64,000 bases of DNA, taken from positions 3,534,001 to 3,598,000 of the forward strand of contig NZ_OZ244925.1 of assembly GCF_965221945.1 (NCBI RefSeq), given 5' to 3'. Positions 17,196-28,300 of the stretch are shown here, one piece after another. A program made the translations under genes and the position numbers. Each line of letters starts with the position of its first letter. Position 1 is the first letter of the stretch. The notes below the pieces were generated by a model. That model was not told where the DNA came from and searched no databases. It saw only the letters and a program-made list of their open reading frames with translations. Origin of the DNA: Poriferisodalis sp965221945 (GTDB lineage Bacteria; Actinomycetota; Acidimicrobiia; Acidimicrobiales; Poriferisodalaceae).

Positions 17196-19763
17196 GTGAC
17201 GCTGCCCGCTCGTCACAGCCGTCGCCGATGGGTGCTGGTGCTGCTGTGCGGTCTGCTGCTTGCCGGCACCGCTGTCCAGTTCCCAGCCGGGGCTGCGAGC
17301 ACCGACGCATCGTTCACCCGCGTCGCTGGCGCGACCCGTTACGAGACGGGCGTGGCGATTGCCCGGGAGTATGTCCGCGAGCGTGCCGATGCGGGCGCCA
17401 GAGCCGACACCGCCATCGTTACCTCGGGAGCCGACGCGCACTTCGGCTTTGCGCTGATCGCACCGCCGCTGTCACGGCACCACGGCGCTCCGTTGCTGTT
17501 GACCCCGCCCGATGCGTTGCCCGCAGCCGTGGAGACCTTCCTGAGTTCGAACGGCTTCACCCAGGTGATCATCGTCGGTGGCTCCGATGTGGTCTCCGAC
17601 GACGTGGCCGCGGAGTTGAGGGCGCTCGACCTCGCAGTCAGCCGTGTCGGCAGCGATGACCTGTATCGCACCTCAATTGCAGTGGCCTCACGCGTCGGCT
17701 CGCCCGCGGGCATACCGGGCAGGTATCGCAGCCTCGGCCCGACAGCGCTGCTGGCCACCGGCGAGGTGTTCGCCGACGCACTCACGGCGGGGCCGCTGGC
17801 CTACCGCGGTCGCCATCCCGTGCTGCTGACGCCGAGTCTCGACTTGCATCCCGACGTGAAGCGGTTCCTGATCGACAGCGGGACCTCCCACGTGGTCATC
17901 CTCGGCGGTCCCCGGGCCGTCAGTCCCTGGGTGGAATACGACATCGGCGATCTCGGCATCACGGTCAGCCGGCTCTACGGTCCGGACCGCTACGCCACCG
18001 CCACCCGAGTCGCCGAGGAACTGCTGGGCCCTGATTCGCCGCAGCGGTGCTTTGACGGCGCCGAGTTCGGGCTCGCGTTCGGACGGCGTGCCGCCGATGC
18101 GCTCGTCGCCAGCCCGCTGCTGGGCGAACGCTGCTCGCCTCTGCTGCTCACCGAGCGCAACGTGCTGCCCCCCACAGTCGCCGACCTGCTGGATTCGGAC
18201 GAGTTCGCTCCCGGCGACAAGGACGGGAACTTGGCGCTCACGGTGCTCGGCGGCCCCAATGCAGTCACGTCCTTCGCCGCCCTGCAGGCGGTGGCGGCGG
18301 GGACGCTGCCGAAGATCTCTGCGGACATCGCCGGCGTGGAGGGCCGCTGCTTCCTCGACGTGACCTTCGACGAGCCGGTGCGCACATCCGATGCCGAGAA
18401 TCCGGCCAACTATCGCCGGGGCCGAGTTCGGTTCGGATCTTCCGACGCGACGGTGGATGCCGGTTCGGGCGACACCACCTCCGCAGCGACGATCCTGATC
18501 GCGGGCGCCCGGAAGTTCGCCGATTCGGTGGTCCCCGTGGCGTGCGACCGACCACTCGCGGCCAAGGAGGAGATCGAGATTCGCGGCGACGTCATCGGCG
18601 AACACGACGGTCGCCGGGTGGTTCGCCGGGTGGTCACCAGCGTCGCTGCGGACCGGGTCCCGCCGACCATTTCGATGACCGCCACCGACGCTGCGACCGC
18701 GGCGCTGGTCACGGCCAGCGAGCCGTTGCGACTGCGTACGGGAATCGCCGAATTCCGCCGGACAGGCGCCGACCCCGAGACCGAAACGGTCATCTTTCAG
18801 GTGAACGATGGGGCGACGAGCTTCGAGGTGCCGGCGCCGGCCCGATGGGGAGGCTCGCTGCGGGACGGCGACCGCGTCACCATTCTCGCTGGGGCGGTGG
18901 AAGACCTGGCAGGCAACGCCGCCAACCGGGCCGTCGCCACTGCGGTGGGCGACAACACCCCGCCCGAGGTCGCCCGAGTGACGGTGTCGCGGCCGCGGGG
19001 GCGCACTGTCGCGTCGATCTCGGTGGATGCGCAGCGCAACGGCGACGTCGTGAGCGACGCCCTCCGCGTGACAGCGCGTCCGTTCGGAGGGGCGTCCGGC
19101 GCGATCGGCAACAACTGGACGCTCGAGATCGTGCTGGAGGCCGACTGGGGGGCCACGCGCATCGCCGTGCCCAACGTGTGGCGGACCGGCGAGGGCGGAC
19201 GGGTGCGTGTCCAGACTGCACCGGGCCGCGCCGTCGAGGACATCGCGGCCGACCTCAACCGCAACCTGAATTTCCGGTCGTGGTTCATTGCCGATCTGGC
19301 CGACGAGGTCGCCGCCGACGAAGAGCTGCCGGTGACGTTCAGCGTCGATATCGGCCCGACCCGGCTGAGCGGCGGAGAGAGCAGTGTCGACATCACCGTG
19401 GTGTGGTCCGAGCCTGTGCTCGACTGCGAAGCCGGCGACGGGCTGGTGGTTTCGGGCCGATTGCAGATTGATGCCGACAACGACGGAAGTGCCGACTACG
19501 CCCTCGGCGGGAACGGCGCCGCTGAGGCGGGCGTGATGTTCGTGGCTGCGCCTGGGGGGAATCCGGCGATCATCGCCGGCGGAGCGACCTGTGACCTCGC
19601 TGCCGGCGTGCAAGACGGCACGCTGGTGGCCCGCATCCAGTCAGATGATCTCACCATGCTGCCCGGACTGAACTCGAAGCTGTTCGCCGGCGACGGGGCG
19701 GCGATCGACCTCAACGGCAACTGGTCGGAGCAGCACAGCTTCAGCCGCTTCACCCGCCCCTAG
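17196..19763 (+). CDS. Secreted CWB2 protein with SbsA-type Ig-like modules
   Basis: 855 residues from GTG 17196 (AGGTG at 17186-17190). Earlier in-frame starts at 17082 or ATG 17130 would put 22-38 residues before the signal peptide, so I prefer 17196. Signal peptide RRRWVLVLLCGLLLAG, cleavage near PAGAAS. Three CWB2 repeats (GATRYETG, SDDLYRTS, GPDRYATA) and a Cys pair in the last repeat (RCFDG, ERCSPLLL). The tail repeats the plan of the 14448 gene: DEPVRTSDAENPANY, DLAGNAANRA, DNTPPEVARVTV, SEPVLDCEAG and a D-A-D-N-D-G loop. The two are tandem paralogues with the same domain order but clearly diverged sequence, so the duplication is not recent. Confidence 0.88.
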   Translation: MTLPARHSRRRWVLVLLCGLLLAGTAVQFPAGAASTDASFTRVAGATRYETGVAIAREYVRERADAGARADTAIVTSGADAHFGFALIAPPLSRHHGAPLLLTPPDALPAAVETFLSSNGFTQVIIVGGSDVVSDDVAAELRALDLAVSRVGSDDLYRTSIAVASRVGSPAGIPGRYRSLGPTALLATGEVFADALTAGPLAYRGRHPVLLTPSLDLHPDVKRFLIDSGTSHVVILGGPRAVSPWVEYDIGDLGITVSRLYGPDRYATATRVAEELLGPDSPQRCFDGAEFGLAFGRRAADALVASPLLGERCSPLLLTERNVLPPTVADLLDSDEFAPGDKDGNLALTVLGGPNAVTSFAALQAVAAGTLPKISADIAGVEGRCFLDVTFDEPVRTSDAENPANYRRGRVRFGSSDATVDAGSGDTTSAATILIAGARKFADSVVPVACDRPLAAKEEIEIRGDVIGEHDGRRVVRRVVTSVAADRVPPTISMTATDAATAALVTASEPLRLRTGIAEFRRTGADPETETVIFQVNDGATSFEVPAPARWGGSLRDGDRVTILAGAVEDLAGNAANRAVATAVGDNTPPEVARVTVSRPRGRTVASISVDAQRNGDVVSDALRVTARPFGGASGAIGNNWTLEIVLEADWGATRIAVPNVWRTGEGGRVRVQTAPGRAVEDIAADLNRNLNFRSWFIADLADEVAADEELPVTFSVDIGPTRLSGGESSVDITVVWSEPVLDCEAGDGLVVSGRLQIDADNDGSADYALGGNGAAEAGVMFVAAPGGNPAIIAGGATCDLAAGVQDGTLVARIQSDDLTMLPGLNSKLFAGDGAAIDLNGNWSEQHSFSRFTRP

Positions 19764-19872
19764 GCCCAACAGGCAGCTGCGTGACACTCATAGAAGGATG
19801 ACAGCGACAATCGGCAGGCGATAGCCTGTGCCGTCTTGCGGCCAACGAGATGCGGGTAAGAAGTGGGGGTCG

Positions 19873-22710
19873 GTGAAGATTCGCAAACAGCGGCTCGCCG
19901 GCCTCGCAGCAATCGCACTGGCGTGGTGCCTGTGGGCACCGTCGGCGGCGCTGCTGTTCGCTGCCCCGGCGCAAGCGGCAAACTCGGCTTCTGAGCTGCT
20001 CGTCGATCCTGACGACCGATCGGCACCGCTCGCGGGAACCGGCGTGCGGCCGTTCAGCGGTGCAGACCGGTACGAGACTGCAGTGCGCTTGGCCGAGCGG
20101 TACGCCTTCGAGCGCGGCGGCCTCGACTCGGTGCAGACGGTCATCCTGGCATCAGGAGAGGTGCCGATTGACGGCGCCGTCGCTGCTGGCCTGTCGGCGC
20201 GGCACTTTGCTCCCATCTTGTTGACGCCGTCGGAAAACCTGTACGGCCGCGTCGCTGATTACCTCGAGGACCACAAGATCACTACGGTGATCGTCGTCGG
20301 CGGGGTCGCCTCGGTCGGCTCGGCAGTCGTCGACGAGCTCGAGGCGCTGGAGCAGGACATCACCGTCCGCCGGTTGTCCGGAGATGACCGGTTCGCCACT
20401 GCTGCCGCCGTCGCATCCGAACTCGACGGACTGACCCACTGGTGCGACACCAACGACACGGTGGCGTTGCTGGCCAACGGCAGTGAGGAGCACCTCGGCT
20501 ACATCGTCGCCACGGGCCCGCTGGTGTACAGGATGGAGCTGCCGGTGTTGCTCAGCGAGCGCGACACGCTGCCGCCGGCGACTGCGGCTGCGCTCGAGCA
20601 CTTGCGCGTTGATCGGGTCGTATTGCTGGGGAGCAGCGCCGCCCTGTCCGATGGCCTGGTCGCACAGCTTGTGGCCGGAGGTGTCGACCACACGCAGCGG
20701 ATCAATGCCAGCTCTCCCGAGTCGTTCTCGGCGGCGATCGCCCGGCTGATGGCCGGCACGTGCGAGCCCGAGATCCGCCCCGCAGTCTTCACGGTTGCGC
20801 TGGTCGGAGCCGGATCGCCGGCCGATGGGGTGGCTGCGGGGCCGGTCATGGGGCTCGGTCTGGGCGGCTCTGGTCCCGTGCCGCTGCTGATTGTCGGCTC
20901 CCGGCTGAACTCGTCGGTCTCGAGCTTCCTGCGCACCACCAAGACCACGGTGGACGGTCGCAAGACCAATGTCGAGCTTGTCGCGGTCGGGGGCACCGCC
21001 GCGCTCAGCGATGCCTCCATGAACCTGGCACTGCGAGCAGCCACCACGTCGCGAACCCTGAGCGGGCGCATCAGCGCCGTTGCGGACGGCCCCACGTTCA
21101 CCATCAAGTTCACCGAGGAGCTGCAGACCGAGGGCGACCAGTTGGAGGCCCGCATGCGCGACCTCCTCTACGTCAACGACACGCCGGCGCTCATCGTCGA
21201 TCAGGAGCTGACGAGTTCGCGACCGGCCGATGGGTGCGATGCAGTGTCATCGCTGACGGTGACGTTGTGGCGTTCGCTGAAGGTGGGCGACATCATCGAG
21301 ATGCGATCCACCGAGGAGTGGTTTGCGCTCAATGGGGATCGTCGCCCATTGCAGGGCGCGAGGTACACGGTGCCGACGCCTAGGACCAGGACGTCGCCGC
21401 TGTCGGTGGAGATCATCGCCACCGAGGGCACCCCCTTTGTGCTGTTCGCCATCGAGTACGACCCTGACGAACCCGACGGCAGCGACACCTCGGTCGACGG
21501 CAGCCGGGTTCGCATCCTGACTGCTCGGGAAATCGAGGTGGCTGCCGGCGATTCGGAGTTCATCGGTGCCGAGCGCTTCCTGGGCCTCGCGTATCACCGG
21601 GTGCCGCTCACCGCGCCGGACGGGTACCCCGGAGACAGCTCTTCCGACCCGATCGACGCGGGAGCGGCGTACGAGCTCGCCGACGGCGACTTCGTCGACT
21701 TGCGTGGCGGCGCGATCGTCGGCCCCGAAGACCAGCGCAGCGGGCGCCGGCGAGCACGAGTCAGCGAACCCCGCGCCGAGTTCGGCGTCTCCGCCGTGCG
21801 CATCGGCCCAGCCAATCCTGGCGTCGACAACAGTGCCGCCACCACGACCCCCGACGCGATCGCCAATGTCAGCCAACGCGCAGAGGTGATGCTGGCAGAG
21901 TCGGTCCACATCGTCGGTAAATGGTCGGGCAGCGCCGCTGGGGCCGCCGGCAACGGCTGGGTGCTCGACAGCGCCCGGGCCTCGGCACGCCTGGGTGAGA
22001 CAGCGAGCGCCGTCTCGCGCACCAGCCATCCCGCGGTACGGGTGTGGATCGACACTCGTGACCGGATCATCCTGCTGCGCTTCATCGACTCCGAGGACGG
22101 CGAGCCGCCCGAGCTGACCTACGGGGATTTCGTGCGTGCGCTGAGCAGCAACAGCGCCTTCACCCGGGTTTTCCTGGCCGAGCTCGTCAACGGGTGCATC
22201 GACGAGAGCCTGCCATTGTCGCTTGACGACGAGAGCGACTTCATCGGCATGCCCGCATTGGAAGGCGGTGTGAGCTCGGTCAGCTTCCTGGTGGAGTTCA
22301 GCCACTATGTCAACGAGTTCATCGCCGACGAGGAGCCCGATGTCGCTGAGGTTGCAGGTGCGGGCGGGGTGATCGAGCTGATCGACGACATCCTCGGCGG
22401 GCTGATCGAGGACTACGGCGAGGTGAGCGACCCTGCGCCCGCTGTGCCCGACCGCGTCGAGACCACCACGCTGCTGCCGAACGACCAGGTGCTCTTCCGG
22501 TTCACAACTGCGGATCCCGATCACACGATCGGGCAGCTCCTCAGCTTCCGGGGCAAGCGGTTCGAGATCGCCGCCGGCATCGCCCGCGGACAGACGCCCG
22601 ACGATCCCACCACCGGCGAAGTCGACGAGAGCCTGAACCCGGCCAAGACGCTGCTGGCAGCGTCGAGCCGCATTGCCCTGCTGCGCAACAGCCATCCCGC
22701 CACCCCCTAG
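19873..22710 (+). CDS. Secreted CWB2 protein with long Ig-like tail
   Basis: About 945 residues from GTG 19873 (VKIRKQRLAGLAAIALAW), with ggggg just upstream; a GTG at 19828 is the alternative. Signal peptide cleaved near APAQA. The segment LLVDPDD before the first CWB2 repeat (SGADRYETA) matches the position of the EF-hand loops in the 2172 and 5190 proteins, but the loop is degenerate (no D-G). Three CWB2 repeats to about residue 385. The tail shares the GNGWVLD, VRVWIDTRDRIILLRF and SNSAFTRVF pattern with the genes at 1, 2172 and 5190, which marks it as the same subfamily. No catalytic motif. Confidence 0.87.
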   Translation: MKIRKQRLAGLAAIALAWCLWAPSAALLFAAPAQAANSASELLVDPDDRSAPLAGTGVRPFSGADRYETAVRLAERYAFERGGLDSVQTVILASGEVPIDGAVAAGLSARHFAPILLTPSENLYGRVADYLEDHKITTVIVVGGVASVGSAVVDELEALEQDITVRRLSGDDRFATAAAVASELDGLTHWCDTNDTVALLANGSEEHLGYIVATGPLVYRMELPVLLSERDTLPPATAAALEHLRVDRVVLLGSSAALSDGLVAQLVAGGVDHTQRINASSPESFSAAIARLMAGTCEPEIRPAVFTVALVGAGSPADGVAAGPVMGLGLGGSGPVPLLIVGSRLNSSVSSFLRTTKTTVDGRKTNVELVAVGGTAALSDASMNLALRAATTSRTLSGRISAVADGPTFTIKFTEELQTEGDQLEARMRDLLYVNDTPALIVDQELTSSRPADGCDAVSSLTVTLWRSLKVGDIIEMRSTEEWFALNGDRRPLQGARYTVPTPRTRTSPLSVEIIATEGTPFVLFAIEYDPDEPDGSDTSVDGSRVRILTAREIEVAAGDSEFIGAERFLGLAYHRVPLTAPDGYPGDSSSDPIDAGAAYELADGDFVDLRGGAIVGPEDQRSGRRRARVSEPRAEFGVSAVRIGPANPGVDNSAATTTPDAIANVSQRAEVMLAESVHIVGKWSGSAAGAAGNGWVLDSARASARLGETASAVSRTSHPAVRVWIDTRDRIILLRFIDSEDGEPPELTYGDFVRALSSNSAFTRVFLAELVNGCIDESLPLSLDDESDFIGMPALEGGVSSVSFLVEFSHYVNEFIADEEPDVAEVAGAGGVIELIDDILGGLIEDYGEVSDPAPAVPDRVETTTLLPNDQVLFRFTTADPDHTIGQLLSFRGKRFEIAAGIARGQTPDDPTTGEVDESLNPAKTLLAASSRIALLRNSHPATP

Positions 22711-22777
22711 CCTCTGCCCGTCAGTGCAGCCAAGGATCACCGGCCCGTGAGCCAGCCGGGACCGGCGGTTTCGATGC

Positions 22778-24534
22778 GTGGAAAGCAATGACTGCATGAG
22801 AGATCGAGGCGTCAGCACAGCAACAATGCGACGTCGACGCCGCTGGCGACGGTTAACCACGGCCATGGTGAGCGTGGCGCTGGCAGGCTCGGTGCTCATT
22901 GCCCCCAGCCTGCGGCCGCGCAGGCTTCGAGCGCCTCGGTGCAGCGGGTCAGCGGCAGCAACGTGTACGAGCTGGCAGCCAATGCTGCCGGCGGGAGCTG
23001 CGAGGCCGACGCCGGCTCGCACAGCGTGGCGCTCGCGTCGGGCGAGAATTGGCCCGACGCCCTCGCCGGCGCTGCGCTCGACCGGCCGCTGCTGCTGACC
23101 ACCCGGGCGTTCCTGCCTGCGGTCACCCGGGCCTACCTCGAGCCGTGCGCATCGCACGCCCATGCCAATGTGATCATCCTGGGCGGCGCCGCAGCGGTGT
23201 CTGAGAACGTGGCAGAGACCTTGCGGTCGATGGGCTACGAGGTGGACCGGATCGCCGGTGCGGACCGTTATGACACGGCCCGGCGTGCTGCGCGGGCGTT
23301 CGCGCCGGCAGCGCTGAGCACCGTGTATCTCGCCTCGGGCGCGAACTTTGCCGATGCGGTCGCGGCCGCTCCCAGCGTCACCCGCTCCACGCCGCTCATC
23401 CTCACACCGCCCGGCGAGCTCGGTGACCAGGCTCGCCGTTTCCTGACCGATGAAGGTCGGCACGTCGGCTCGGTCACGATTCTCGGAGGTCATGCCGCCG
23501 TGTCGGCGCGGGCAGAAGCCGAGATCAAGGACCTCGGCATCGCCACCGACCGCATCGCCGGCGCCGACCGCTACGAGACGGCCGCACTCATCGCCCGGCG
23601 CTCCCTCGGCACGTCGGGCTGCCACCCGGTCACCGACGTTGCCGTCGCCAGCGGCACGGTCCCGTTCGGCGGTCTCGCCGCGGGCGCAGTGCGCGGCCCC
23701 TGCCAGCCGTTGCTGCTCGCTCCGGGCCCCGACAGCCCGGTACCGGAGATCTTGGGCCGGTTCGGGCAGGACTGGCTGCTGGCCGTCGGCGGCTCGATCC
23801 AGGCGACGGTGACCGGCATCGGCCCGTCGTCGGTCATCCCCTCGGCCGCGCTGTCGGCGGTCGCGACAGGCTTCGCGCAGGGCTCGGGCACTTCGGGCGG
23901 CACTGGCGCATCGGGCTGGAACTCGGTGGCACCGTCGGTGGTGCAGGTTCGCTGTGTCAGCGCCGCCGGCGCCACACGCAAGCGGGGGTCCGGATTCATC
24001 GTCGGGGACGGATACCAGATCGTCACCAATCAGCATGTGGTCTTCGAGGACGACGGCCGCGAGTGCCGCCGGCTTCGGGCATACCTGGGCGGAACCTTTG
24101 AGGAGGCGCCGGATCGATACGTGCCGCTGGTCCTGGTGCGGGCGACGGAGGAACGCGATCTGGCCTTGCTCAGGATGGATCCCGGGCCTGATCGGCTCCC
24201 GGCGCTGCCGATCGCGACCGAGCCGTTGCAGGCCGGCGAGACGATTACTGCGATCGGTTACCCGAGCCTCGGCGGCAATACGTTGACGCTCACCACCGGC
24301 CGTTACTCGGGTACAACGGTGGTGGACGATCTGACGTGGATCAAGACCGACACGCCCATCTCGCCGGGCAGCAGCGGCGGCCCAGTGCTGAACGAACGAC
24401 GCGAGGTGATCGGTGTCGCGACTTTGCTGCGCCTGGCCATCAGGGGCAGCGGCGGGACCACGGTCGGCACCCTCGGCCTGCTGGTGCCGGCCGAAGACGT
24501 GCTGGCCCTGCTCGCCGGCGACATCGGCGAATAG
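22778..24534 (+). CDS. CWB2-serine protease paralogue with apparent -1 frameshift
   Basis: The N-terminus (starts at GTG 22778, ATG 22796 or ATG 22826) gives a twin-basic signal peptide, RRRRRWRRLTTAMVSVALAG, in one frame. The CWB2 and protease part is in another frame, open from before GTG 22939. The frames meet at a run of five C (22902-22906); a sixth C would give APQPAAAQASSASVQRVSG, a proper cleavage site and mature start. So this is either a sequencing error, a recent mutation or a slippery-site switch. Downstream are three CWB2 repeats and a trypsin-like domain with VTNQHVV, RDLALL and GSSGG, i.e. an intact triad. The close paralogue at 9268 has an extra C-terminal domain; this one ends at LLAGDIGE. 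Without the signal peptide the 22939 product would not be exported. Confidence 0.85.
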
Positions 24535-24656
24535 CCAGGCGCCCGCCGCAGTGACGTGCAAGCGCGGCCCGGTTCTGTGGCACTGCCGTAGTGTCTGCGC
24601 CGGGAGCGCCACTGCCCACCCACGGGTGGGCATGGCAGGATGCCGAAGGGAGTTGC

Positions 24657-25250
24657 GTGGCACCGATGAGCAGTGTCAAGTCGGACCAGTTGCTGGAGAT
24701 CCTGCGAGACGGCGGCCTCACGACATTGCCGGCACCGGTCCAGCTGGCATCGGGACAGTGGTCGCGGTACTTCATCGACGGCAAGGAAGCGCTCGCAGCG
24801 GGGGCAGACCTGCGGCTCGCTGCTGAAGCGATTTGGGAGCGAGTGGCCGAGGCCGGGGTCCGCTTCGACGCGGTCGGTGGCTTGACCCTCGGGGCCGACG
24901 CGCTCGCCGCTGCGATCGCGCTGGTGAGCGAGACCAACTGGTTCATCGTGCGCAAGGCACCCAAGGGGCGCGGCACTGACCGTCGCATCGAGGGGGCGCG
25001 CATCGGCGACGGCGATCATGTGCTGCTGGTGGACGACGTCGTGACCACCGGCGGGTCGATCCTGCAGGCCTTCGACGTGGTGCAGGCCACCGGCGCCGAA
25101 GTGGTCGCTGCGGTGACACTTGCCGACCGTGGCGACGACGCAGCCCGCGAGTTCGCGAAGCGCTCGGTGCCGTACTTCCCGATGGCCACCTATCACGACC
25201 TGGGCATTCCCAGAGTCGGCGAGGAGCAGGCCGCGGCCACCGCCGGCTGA
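24657..25250 (+). CDS. pyrE: Orotate phosphoribosyltransferase
   Basis: Converts orotate and PRPP to orotidine 5'-phosphate in pyrimidine synthesis; cytoplasmic. 197 residues from GTG 24657 (aagggag at 24646-24652); GTG 24591 and ATG 24666 are alternatives. The PRPP-binding signature is intact (VLLVDDVVTTGGS), preceded by the expected FDAVGGLTLGADALAAA and FIVRKAPKGRGT segments with the catalytic-loop basic residues, and an early SGQWSRYFIDGKEA. Length fits the family. It is the only housekeeping metabolic gene in the window, with no other pyr gene nearby, and is flanked by wall-protein genes, so the surface array was probably built around a core locus. Confidence 0.93.
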   Translation: MAPMSSVKSDQLLEILRDGGLTTLPAPVQLASGQWSRYFIDGKEALAAGADLRLAAEAIWERVAEAGVRFDAVGGLTLGADALAAAIALVSETNWFIVRKAPKGRGTDRRIEGARIGDGDHVLLVDDVVTTGGSILQAFDVVQATGAEVVAAVTLADRGDDAAREFAKRSVPYFPMATYHDLGIPRVGEEQAAATAG

Positions 25251-25359
25251 CTCGGCTCGAGACACAGCTCGACCGCCAGAACTGACTCAGGCTGCGTCTG
25301 GCCCGATGCAGCAGTGGCCGCTCGCTGCCGGGGCAGAATCCGGCAGTACTGTCGATCGA

Positions 25360-28300
25360 ATGCGGCGGTTGCTGACAGCGGCACTGCTGGTGACAGTGCT
25401 CGTCGGGACAGTGCTGGTGCTGCCCACGGCGGCGTCGGCGGTCTCTGGCGACGACGATCAGGGCGCGGTCTTCGTTACTCGATACGGAGGCGCAGATCGG
25501 TACGCCACATCGCTGTTGGTGGCCGAGGCGTTTGCGGCCAACGCCGGCCTCTCGGTCGATGCCGTGGTGATGGTGTCGGGTCGCAGCTGGGCTGACGCTG
25601 TCGTGGCTGCTCCCATCGCAGGTGCGCTGGGAGCGCCGGTGCTGATGACGCCGCCGGGTGAGCTGCGAGATGACGCGGCAGCCTTCGTGCAGCGAGTAGG
25701 GGCGTCGAGCGTCGTCGTGGTGGGCACCGAAGGTCAGCCCGACACGGTCAGCGACGAGGTCGTGACAGCGCTCCAAGGATTGGGCGTGACCGTCGAGCGG
25801 GTCAGCGGTTCGGACCGCTACGCGACCGCTGCCGCCGCTGCACGCCGCCTGTCCTCCGTCGGCGACATGGGTGGGTTGGGGCGCACTGCCATCGTGGCCA
25901 GCGGCGAGGTGTTCGCCGACGCCCTCGTGGCAGGCCCGTTCGCTGCCCGCGGGCAGCACCCAGTGCTGTTGAGCCCCAAAGCCGGGCTGCATGCCGAGGT
26001 GGCCACGTACCTGACCGAAGCCGAGATCGCCCATGTGGTGCTGATGGGCGGCCCCGCTGCGCTCAGCGAAGCCGTGGAGACCGCAGTCACCGAACTTGGA
26101 GCGTCGGTGACCCGATTGGCGGGCGCGACCCGGTACGACACCGCAGTACAAGCCGCACAGTTGGTGACCGGCCGCTACGACGATGCCGCTGGGCAGCCGT
26201 GCTTCGCGACGAGCACCGTTGGGGTGGCTCGTGCACGGGTGCCGTTCGATTCGTTCAGCGCTGCGCCGCTGCTGGGCCAGCGGTGCGCCCCGCTGGTGCT
26301 CGTTGACCCTGCCGAGGTACCCGCCGACACAGCGGCATTTCTCGACACGGCGCGCAGCACCCACGCCGCCGTGGGTCTGCGCATCTTTGGCGGCGAGGCA
26401 GCCGTCTCACAAGCCGCCCTCAACACCTTCCTCAGCAGCGAAGAGGCCCTCGCCGATGGGCGCGCCGTTGAACCCACGGTGCTGCCTGCAGGAACCTGTG
26501 GCGGTTCCATCACCGATGAGCCGCGCCAGCTCGTGGCCTCGACCAACGCCGAAGACCCGGCGTGGTCCCCCGACTGCAACCGGCTCGTCTACACCCAGGA
26601 CGGGTCGCTGTGGACGATGAACAACGACGGCACCAACCAGCAGCAGCTCCTGCCCGACGTCGGGGCGCATCTCTTTTCCGCTGCTTGGTCTCCCGACGGC
26701 ACCCAGATCGTCTACGTCCGGGGCTACCAGGGCGTCGACCACTGGGTCGCCCACATCTGGACTGTCAATGCCGACGGCACGGGCCCAACCCAGCTCTCCA
26801 CCGGAGCCCTCGTGGACGCGTCCCCTCGCTGGTCGCCTGACGGTGAACTCATCGTCTTCGACCGTTTTGACGACAGCGGTAAGCAGGTGACACGGATGAC
26901 CCGTACGGGCACCGAGGTTGAAGTGCTGACGACCGAAGGGCGGTGGAACTTCGGTCCCGTCTACTCACCCGACGGCACCGAGTTGGCCTACGTCGCGAAC
27001 AACACCATCGTGGTCATCGACGCCGACGGCTCGAACCCTCGCCACATCATCACCCCCGTTTCCAACCACGGCGAGCTGTCGTGGTCGCCCGACGGCAAAC
27101 GGATTGCGTTCATTCGTCCCCGCCAAGGTGTCGCGTCTCTCGCGATTGCCGATCTCACGGGGCTCCATGAGGAAACCATCTTTGAGTCTGCGGACCGGGT
27201 GTTGGCGCCCCGCTGGTCACCCGATGGCGATCTGCTCGCCTTCCACACCATCGAAGCTGGCGGCGTCCATCGCGTCCATGTCGCCGGCGCCAGCGGCGAT
27301 CCGGTTGAAAGCGATGCAGGGCAGTGCCGTCCAGGGGGCACGTGGCACACAACGGCCGGATTCCCGCTTGCCGACTGGGCTGCGCCGTCGACGGGAACGC
27401 TCCGCATTGCCGTGATCTTCATGGATTTCCCTGACGCGCAGGCCGCCCACAGCACCCAGGAAGAGGCCGAGCTGGGACTGCCGTACATGGAGGAGTATCT
27501 CGAGACGGTCAGCTACGGCCAGCTCGACGTCGAGTACGCCGTGCATCCCGAGTGGTTGCGGGCTGAAGAGGGCTACTCCACCTACCTCGGCCCGACAGGG
27601 ATCACCGCGAACGCCCTTGCGTCCGACGTGAGCGTGTATTCCGCAGAGCTCGCGGACGAGCACCTCGACTTCTCGACCGTCGACACGGTGCTCACGGTGT
27701 TCCCCAGCACGCACTTCGGTGGCGGCAATGCGACCTCCACGATTGAGGCAGACGGCGTGACGTTGGTCACGACCAGGGTGAATACGTTCGTGCGTCCGGA
27801 GCCCGTTGCTCCACAGCGGTGGGGAACGGTTGCTGCGCACGAAATGACGCACTCGCTCGGACTGCTCGACCTGTACCCCTACGACGACAGCCTGCACACC
27901 CGCCCCGACCCGCCTCCTGGCCAGGTTTGGGTGGCAACGGAGTGGGGCCGCATGAATATGTGGTCCTGGTATCTCGCAGCCGAGCACGATCCCAGACTGC
28001 TGCATTTCTGGGAGTACCCCGCAGGCCACCGTTCGGCGGACTATCGACGGCATCTGGAACTCGAGGAGATGCTGGCGTGGAGCCGTTGGCAGCTGGGTTG
28101 GCTGAGCGAATCTCAGGTGAACTGCATCAGCGAGCCCGAGACCACCGTGACGCTGGCGCCGGTCGCGCAGCCGGGCGCCGCAGTGGCGATGGCCGCCGTG
28201 CCGCTCAACGCCCACGAGATGATCGTGATCGAGAGCCGCCGCAAGCTGGGTTACGACGCCGGCCAGTTCTACGAAGCAGCCGACACAGGCGCTTCCACGA

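Noticed and set aside
21247..24663. 1138-codon minus-strand ORF and many other long antisense ORFs
   Set aside because: They are Arg/His/Gly-rich mirror frames of high-GC genes, lack signal peptides or domains, and lie opposite well-supported coding sequence.
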